Source: a virus
DNA length: 44,292 nt
Reading direction: 5' to 3' (one strand)
IMG/VR virus record: IMGVR_UViG_3300031951_013707
Coordinates: 1 to 44,292 of that record
In this document: positions 39,992 to 44,292 of the stretch, piece after piece
How positions within the stretch are numbered: position 1 is the stretch's first letter
How the letters are laid out: each line of letters begins with the position of its first letter
Notes under the pieces: model-generated
Told to the model about the DNA's origin: nothing
Databases searched by the model: none
The model's input: only the letters and a program-made list of their open reading frames with translations
Program-made: the position numbers and the translations under genes

Positions 39992-41659
39992 TTATCTTGT
40001 TATTTTAAATACCTTCTGGGTATCAGCAATATCTACTGTTCCGTCAGCATATTCAACCTTAATAAATATTTTCAAATATCTTTCCTGTGGTAATCCTGTT
40101 GTTTGTAACTTAAAATAATTTCCATTATTAGGATCACAACTTAATTTTGTATATTGATCAAATCCTACCAAAACCTCTTCTGACTCAGCATCCTTAATCA
40201 TATAATATGAGGATGTAGGTAAGTATTTAGGTGTAACCATCGATGGTTGTTGATATGCTTTTTGAAAATTCTTCAAAGGATATCTATCTCTAGCAAATAC
40301 ATAGATTTTAGGTAAACTACCGGCTTTATAAGCATCTTTCAAATAGTTTAATGTAATCAAATTTTGAATAGATCCTGTAATAGGAGCTAAACTTCCGGTA
40401 TTAAATACACTGTCATCCCAAGCAACGTCAATATATGGACTATAAATTGTGTTTGTATCTCTACTAAAGAACTGTAATAGTCCATTTGTTTCTTGTAATG
40501 GCGGAGTAGAAAGTTCTAAAGAACTAATCAATATTAAGCCTTGATTAGGTACACATCCACATAACCACGATCTAACAATTCGGGTGATGTCCATTGTTAC
40601 ATCACTTTGTTGGCCATAATTAAACGATTGACTGCAAATTAAACTTGCATTTACCAATGAAGGATATTTCGTAGAGTTACAAATCCACTTTGGTTTATTG
40701 ATATAAGAAGCTGGAACTTTGTAAAACCATGTACCTCCTTGATTTTCAAAACTTGCACTGGAATATGAGGATGTCAATAAATAATCTACTTGTTGATAGC
40801 TATTTGTTATTTGACTACCATACCAAATCCCATTTCCGTCATAGTTTTTGTAGTTCCAACTAGCTCCAAGTTGAGATCCACCGTCGGCATATCTACCATT
40901 TCCATTATTCCAACTTTGACTGATTGGATATGCATAAATTTTATAGTTAAGTGGCAAGTTTCTAGCACCACACGACTTCAAGTTTAATGTAAATTTAATG
41001 TTTGAACCACTAATATTGTTACTTGCAACCGATTGACTCAACTCTGTTATATCAAACTTAATAAATGTTCTTGAAAATTCTGGATAATTTAAATAAGTTG
41101 CGGTTGATGGTCTAGTAAATGATCCAGAATATTGTCCTTTAAAGTATCCAGCAAAATTTACCACATCCACATAGTAAGAATTGCTAGATGTTACTGTGTT
41201 AATTATGCCTCTAAAGCTTGTACTAATAAAACTTCCACTGTAAGATGATGAAATACACAGTGAAGAAGTAATACTTCCACTAAAGGAACCGGAAGCATAT
41301 GTAGCGGATCCAGAAATATACAATGCTCTTTTTGGATTTGTAGTTACATTTGATAGTCTGCCTGTAAAATTAGAAATAAACGAAGTAAATGGAATGACAG
41401 ATGAAGTCAAATCATAAGCATACCATTTGCTTCCAGAATAAATAAACAATGATGACGTAGTATAAGCTAACCATCCGTTGTTACCATATGAAGAAGCGGT
41501 AAGAGGAGCTGTATGCCAGTTTGGATCGGTATATACAGTTGTAGTACCTTTGTTTGATGCGTATATTTCAAGAATCTCATCAATCCCGAAGTTTTTATTA
41601 ATAAACTCAGGTGAATTGTTTATGTAGGTGTCTTGAGATGGATAAATAAATGTGTGCAT
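39992..41659 (-). CDS. DNRLRE/CBM96-like virion protein
   Basis: The 555-residue protein begins FIYPSQDTYINNSPEFINKNFGIDEILEIYA, the usual start of DNRLRE-type carbohydrate-binding modules (DTYI, then NFG). RTFIKFDITEL near 195, a Trp-rich segment (SQSWNNGNGRYADGG, ASWNYKNYDGNGIWYG), VTMDITRIVRSWL near 355 and GLILISSLE near 375 follow in the family order. A Ser/Gly-rich insert of about 100 residues (GSFSGSITSS and on) splits the domain. The C-terminal 130 residues are a separate beta domain. It follows gp6/J by one base. It is likely a baseplate-periphery or appendage protein that binds a surface glycan. Carbohydrate binding is inferred from the family. Confidence 0.6.
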   Translation of the reverse strand: MHTFIYPSQDTYINNSPEFINKNFGIDEILEIYASNKGTTTVYTDPNWHTAPLTASSYGNNGWLAYTTSSLFIYSGSKWYAYDLTSSVIPFTSFISNFTGRLSNVTTNPKRALYISGSATYASGSFSGSITSSLCISSSYSGSFISTSFRGIINTVTSSNSYYVDVVNFAGYFKGQYSGSFTRPSTATYLNYPEFSRTFIKFDITELSQSVASNNISGSNIKFTLNLKSCGARNLPLNYKIYAYPISQSWNNGNGRYADGGSQLGASWNYKNYDGNGIWYGSQITNSYQQVDYLLTSSYSSASFENQGGTWFYKVPASYINKPKWICNSTKYPSLVNASLICSQSFNYGQQSDVTMDITRIVRSWLCGCVPNQGLILISSLELSTPPLQETNGLLQFFSRDTNTIYSPYIDVAWDDSVFNTGSLAPITGSIQNLITLNYLKDAYKAGSLPKIYVFARDRYPLKNFQKAYQQPSMVTPKYLPTSSYYMIKDAESEEVLVGFDQYTKLSCDPNNGNYFKLQTTGLPQERYLKIFIKVEYADGTVDIADTQKVFKITR

Positions 41660-41660
41660 A

Positions 41661-43640
41661 TTATACTACAAGTCCTTTAATGTCAGAATCCATGTATTTT
41701 ACTTCAAATATTGCCGGATCTTTTGGCGGATATACTATATTATTTTGAGTTGCAATATCTATATCGTAAGCTACTGGCGAATAATTACCATCGTCTATAG
41801 TTAAATTTTTAACTACAATCTCACTCACGGATTGTACACCTTCATTTTGCATTATTTCAAAATTGATTTGACTCAAATTGATTGGTTGATTAAAACTCCA
41901 ATTATCAATATCAAAGAAATTCTTTACAGATTGAATACAATTATTTAGTACTTCAGATTTATTGAAACCTTTAAATACTGTAATTTTAAATTGTACTCCT
42001 ATATTAATAATATATCCGTCTACTATATTGATTTTATCAGTTAGAATTTTATAATTTTGTAAATAAGCAACTAAGTTTTGAAGTGTTGCTGGATTTACTT
42101 GTGTAAGATTTTTATTTGCATCGTAACCTAACAAATATAGATTATTTGTAAACGGATTGTTTGATTGTAAAAACTTTCTTCTATCAAGTGGATTTAAAGG
42201 CGTCAAATCTATAGTAGAGTTGTTATTTACATTTAAAACACCAGTTATTAATCCGTTATATTGTACTTCTCTCGTAAGATTACTTTGTACATAAGCTTTA
42301 GCGATGTTTCCGAGTTGTGGTGGCAAAGCATAAACTCTCAACAAGAAATCGTCCTCTGTAACCATACGATTTTGAGTTGAAAAATTCAATATTGCGTTCT
42401 GTCTTATCTCTTCGTTAGATTCAGCGTCATCTCCGCCGGTAGATGATTCAACGTTATTAACACGTAAAGAATTTTTAATAGTATTTAATAAAGTCACTTC
42501 ACTATCAGTCAATGCAGTAACGTCATTCAAATATGATACAGCAGTAATACTATTGATTTCACTTGAATTTACGTTTGAATTTAAACCTCCACCCACAATA
42601 TATGTAATTGTTAAAGTTGTATTTGAGGGAGAAACACCATAAGAATTAGCTTTTAGAACGTTTGTATTGTCCAAAGAAATATTCAGATTTTTTAAGTTGG
42701 AAAGTGATACGCCAATATTAGATGGATTAGGAATTATGATTGTATTGTCATAATTTTCAGTATTTGCTCCAAACTGAATAGTGGTTTGATTATTCTCATC
42801 AATTGTAGTTACAAATCTTCTTTCAGTTCTTAAATACTTAAGTATCTTAGGAGTTTCACTTCTATACTGTGAAAGTGTTTGATTGTTTAGTGGCACATTA
42901 TCTAATTCTACAGGAATAGTATCTTGTGCTAAATAATCTACTTCATAGTAGTTTGTGTTATTACTATCGATAACATTTACAATTTTTAAAACATTGGTCT
43001 CATCCAATTTAATTGTATAAAACGGAACTTGATCACCCACTGAAAACTGTTTTACTACTAATGTTCCAGAATAAGCCTTTGCTGATTTCTTAATCAAGTA
43101 AAATTGTGGAGCTCCTGTATTGTCACGACTATATACTGTTATTTCTCTAGGAGAGAATTTTGTATCTTGACTAAAATCAATACTATCTTCTATTATGAAA
43201 TTAACACCTGATACACTTGACAACTGTGTAAAAGGTTTTAATATCAAACAATAACGTTCGTCTGGACTATATAAATTATCTTTTGAACGTGTTGCTGGTA
43301 GTAATTGAAATATATCTACTATTGTAGAAGAAGCCGATGCTACTTTTGGTTTATATCCCAAAAACTTTGCACCGTTGATAATATTTCTACGATCTTGAGC
43401 AAATTGTAGAAAACTTTCAAAAAATTGTTGATCCGTATAGTACGAAAGAACGTCACCAACATATGCTGCTTGTTCTATAAAAATTTGACCTGGTGAACTT
43501 TCACTAAAATCTTTATAACTTTGAGGGTAATATTGTTTAGTAAAGTCGATTAGTTGTTGACGTAAAGATGCAAAATCTCTATTAAGATAATTTATATCTT
43601 TTGTATTTGCATTAAACGTTTTGTTAATTAATTTTGACAT
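41661..43640 (-). CDS. Baseplate wedge protein, gp6/baseplate J-like
   Basis: This 659-residue protein (T4 gp6 is 660) is the core wedge of the baseplate. It starts NYLNRDFASLRQQLIDFTKQYYPQSYKDF and continues GQIFIEQAAYVGDVLSYYTDQQFFESFLQFAQDRRNI, the conserved first part of the J/gp6 family. GGDDAESNEEIRQNAILNFSTQNRMVTEDDF, near 405, is the signature region of the family before the C-terminal ferredoxin-like domain (KAYVQSN, later FKITVFKG). Its start shares an A with the gp25 stop, and a Shine-Dalgarno GGAAGG lies about 12 bases upstream. Gene order W-J is the same as in P2 and Mu. Identity is secure. Confidence 0.9.
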   Translation of the reverse strand: MSKLINKTFNANTKDINYLNRDFASLRQQLIDFTKQYYPQSYKDFSESSPGQIFIEQAAYVGDVLSYYTDQQFFESFLQFAQDRRNIINGAKFLGYKPKVASASSTIVDIFQLLPATRSKDNLYSPDERYCLILKPFTQLSSVSGVNFIIEDSIDFSQDTKFSPREITVYSRDNTGAPQFYLIKKSAKAYSGTLVVKQFSVGDQVPFYTIKLDETNVLKIVNVIDSNNTNYYEVDYLAQDTIPVELDNVPLNNQTLSQYRSETPKILKYLRTERRFVTTIDENNQTTIQFGANTENYDNTIIIPNPSNIGVSLSNLKNLNISLDNTNVLKANSYGVSPSNTTLTITYIVGGGLNSNVNSSEINSITAVSYLNDVTALTDSEVTLLNTIKNSLRVNNVESSTGGDDAESNEEIRQNAILNFSTQNRMVTEDDFLLRVYALPPQLGNIAKAYVQSNLTREVQYNGLITGVLNVNNNSTIDLTPLNPLDRRKFLQSNNPFTNNLYLLGYDANKNLTQVNPATLQNLVAYLQNYKILTDKINIVDGYIINIGVQFKITVFKGFNKSEVLNNCIQSVKNFFDIDNWSFNQPINLSQINFEIMQNEGVQSVSEIVVKNLTIDDGNYSPVAYDIDIATQNNIVYPPKDPAIFEVKYMDSDIKGLVV

Positions 43641-44041
43641 TATATTCTATTACCTTCCAAATTTAGTTGGGTTGTACCTATAGTATTGTTATATCTAAAT
43701 GTAATACTTATAAATATTGAATTTTTATCATTATTTTCTGGTTGTTGTGGAGATAATTCTACCTTTAGAATTGTAGTACCATTAATATACTTATCTACAT
43801 CTCGTTGTATTACATCAACAATCATTTCATTAGTAACATCACTTTCAATTGGTTGAAAAAGCAAGTTATACAATCCTGAACCAAAACTGTTGTTAAATCT
43901 ACGTTCACCAGGTGCAGTTAACAATAAATTTTGTATATTATCTGCTATCTGAGAAATGGTATCTTTGTTTGTAGCAAAATATCCCTCATTACCAAGTTGT
44001 ATTGGTAGTGACAAACCTATTGCTTTTTTAGGTGTAGCCAT
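43640..44041 (-). CDS. Baseplate wedge protein gp25-like (P2 W)
   Basis: This 133-residue protein (T4 gp25 is 132) forms the wedge joint next to the sheath end. It has the expected PIQLG start, the helix DTISQIADNIQNLLLTAPGERRF with the conserved P-G-E-R-R string, and FGSGLYNLLFQPI. The C-terminal strands finish the lysozyme-like-named but inactive fold. AAGG lies about 7 bases before the ATG. It is followed directly by gp6/J, as in T4-like and P2-like tails, which fixes the region as a baseplate operon. Confidence 0.95.
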   Translation of the reverse strand: MATPKKAIGLSLPIQLGNEGYFATNKDTISQIADNIQNLLLTAPGERRFNNSFGSGLYNLLFQPIESDVTNEMIVDVIQRDVDKYINGTTILKVELSPQQPENNDKNSIFISITFRYNNTIGTTQLNLEGNRI

Positions 44042-44049
44042 TAGTTACC

Positions 44050-44292
44050 TTATTTTTCACCTTTTTTCTTGTTTACCGCTTTCATTAATGATCTATAGTC
44101 TCGGTTCATAGCAGTATATACACTTTTAACTGGTTCAGGAGCATTTTCTGGTGCTTTGGTTTCTGTAATAACTTCTTGAGTTCCACTTCCACCGCCATAT
44201 CCCCCTAACATACTGACCATACCGCCTTCTTGAGGTACTCCACCAGTGGTTTGATTGAGAATATCATTCAATAAAGGATTATTGGTATATTT
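44050..44292 (-). CDS. 3' end of an unknown structural-region gene, running in from the right edge
   Basis: The frame stays open through the last base: residues KYTNNPLLNDILNQTTGG precede the rest, and the codon at 44271 is TTG, so a start there is not supported and the gene probably begins outside the window. The visible 80 residues are Gly-rich (GGMVSMLGGYGGGSG), then Glu/Pro-rich, and end in a basic tail (KAVNKKKGEK). No domain recognised. It is 8 bases upstream of gp25 and co-transcribed with it. Confidence 0.6.
   Translation of the reverse strand, partial: KYTNNPLLNDILNQTTGGVPQEGGMVSMLGGYGGGSGTQEVITETKAPENAPEPVKSVYTAMNRDYRSLMKAVNKKKGEK

Noticed and set aside
44269-44271. Start of the right-edge gene at 44271
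   Set aside because: The codon is TTG and the frame stays open to the window edge, so the gene is more likely cut by the edge.

Overview
The window reads as a stretch of a large, AT-rich, T4-like contractile-tailed phage (Caudoviricetes myovirus). Every gene I can support lies on the minus strand, so transcription runs from the right edge (44292) to the left edge (1). Neighbouring genes overlap by a few bases (several ATGA junctions) or sit 1-10 bases apart. The diagnostic genes are a gp25-like baseplate wedge protein, a gp6/baseplate-J protein, a very long gp18-like tail sheath, an Mre11/Rad50 (gp47/gp46) homologue, a DnaG-type primase and a RuvC-type resolvase. I cannot name the host. No tRNA, integrase, CRISPR or transposase was seen.

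Layout in transcription order. (1) 44292-33254 is a baseplate and tail-appendage operon: the end of an unknown protein, gp25, gp6/J, a DNRLRE-like protein, a small coiled-coil protein, a 1479-residue wedge or fibre protein with P2 gpI-like and LamG-like parts, and two small structural proteins. (2) 33218-30813 is a fibre-like protein with about 380 residues of Pro/Thr/Ser-rich repeats resembling a mucin. (3) 30712-23185 is glycosylation block 1: a tandem-duplicated GT60-like glycosyltransferase, a methyltransferase, two GT-A enzymes and an FkbM/HtrL-YibB/GT fusion. (4) 23154-19991 holds an FG-GAP beta-propeller protein with a dockerin-like calcium loop and a small unknown protein. (5) 19978-15328 is DNA metabolism: a RuvC-like resolvase, a primase, and an SbcD-SbcC (gp47-gp46) fusion in one polypeptide. 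(6) 15321-7022 is glycosylation block 2: four large multi-domain enzymes, including a GT4/BAHT-heptosyltransferase/FkbM fusion. (7) 6929-2907 is the tail sheath, with its own leader hairpin and a strong intrinsic terminator. (8) 2831-80 holds four small genes whose products all begin with the same short hydrophobic leader ending in (L/I)-x-E. That is the pattern of T4 capsid-targeting sequences cut by the head protease. (9) The start of one more gene runs off the left edge.

Two systems stand out. First, about 16 kb of 44 kb encodes a multi-domain glycosyltransferase/methyltransferase toolkit. It flanks virion fibre genes, and a GT60-like enzyme (a family that sugars hydroxyproline or mucin Thr) lies directly beside a mucin-like Pro/Thr/Ser repeat protein. 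I infer a phage-encoded virion glycosylation system. Second, the four leader-bearing proteins (a ligase-type nucleotidyltransferase, a J-domain protein, a flavodoxin-fold reductase-like protein and a small unknown) look like a set of internal head proteins that could be injected with the genome. Both are inferences from sequence pattern and gene order and were not tested here.
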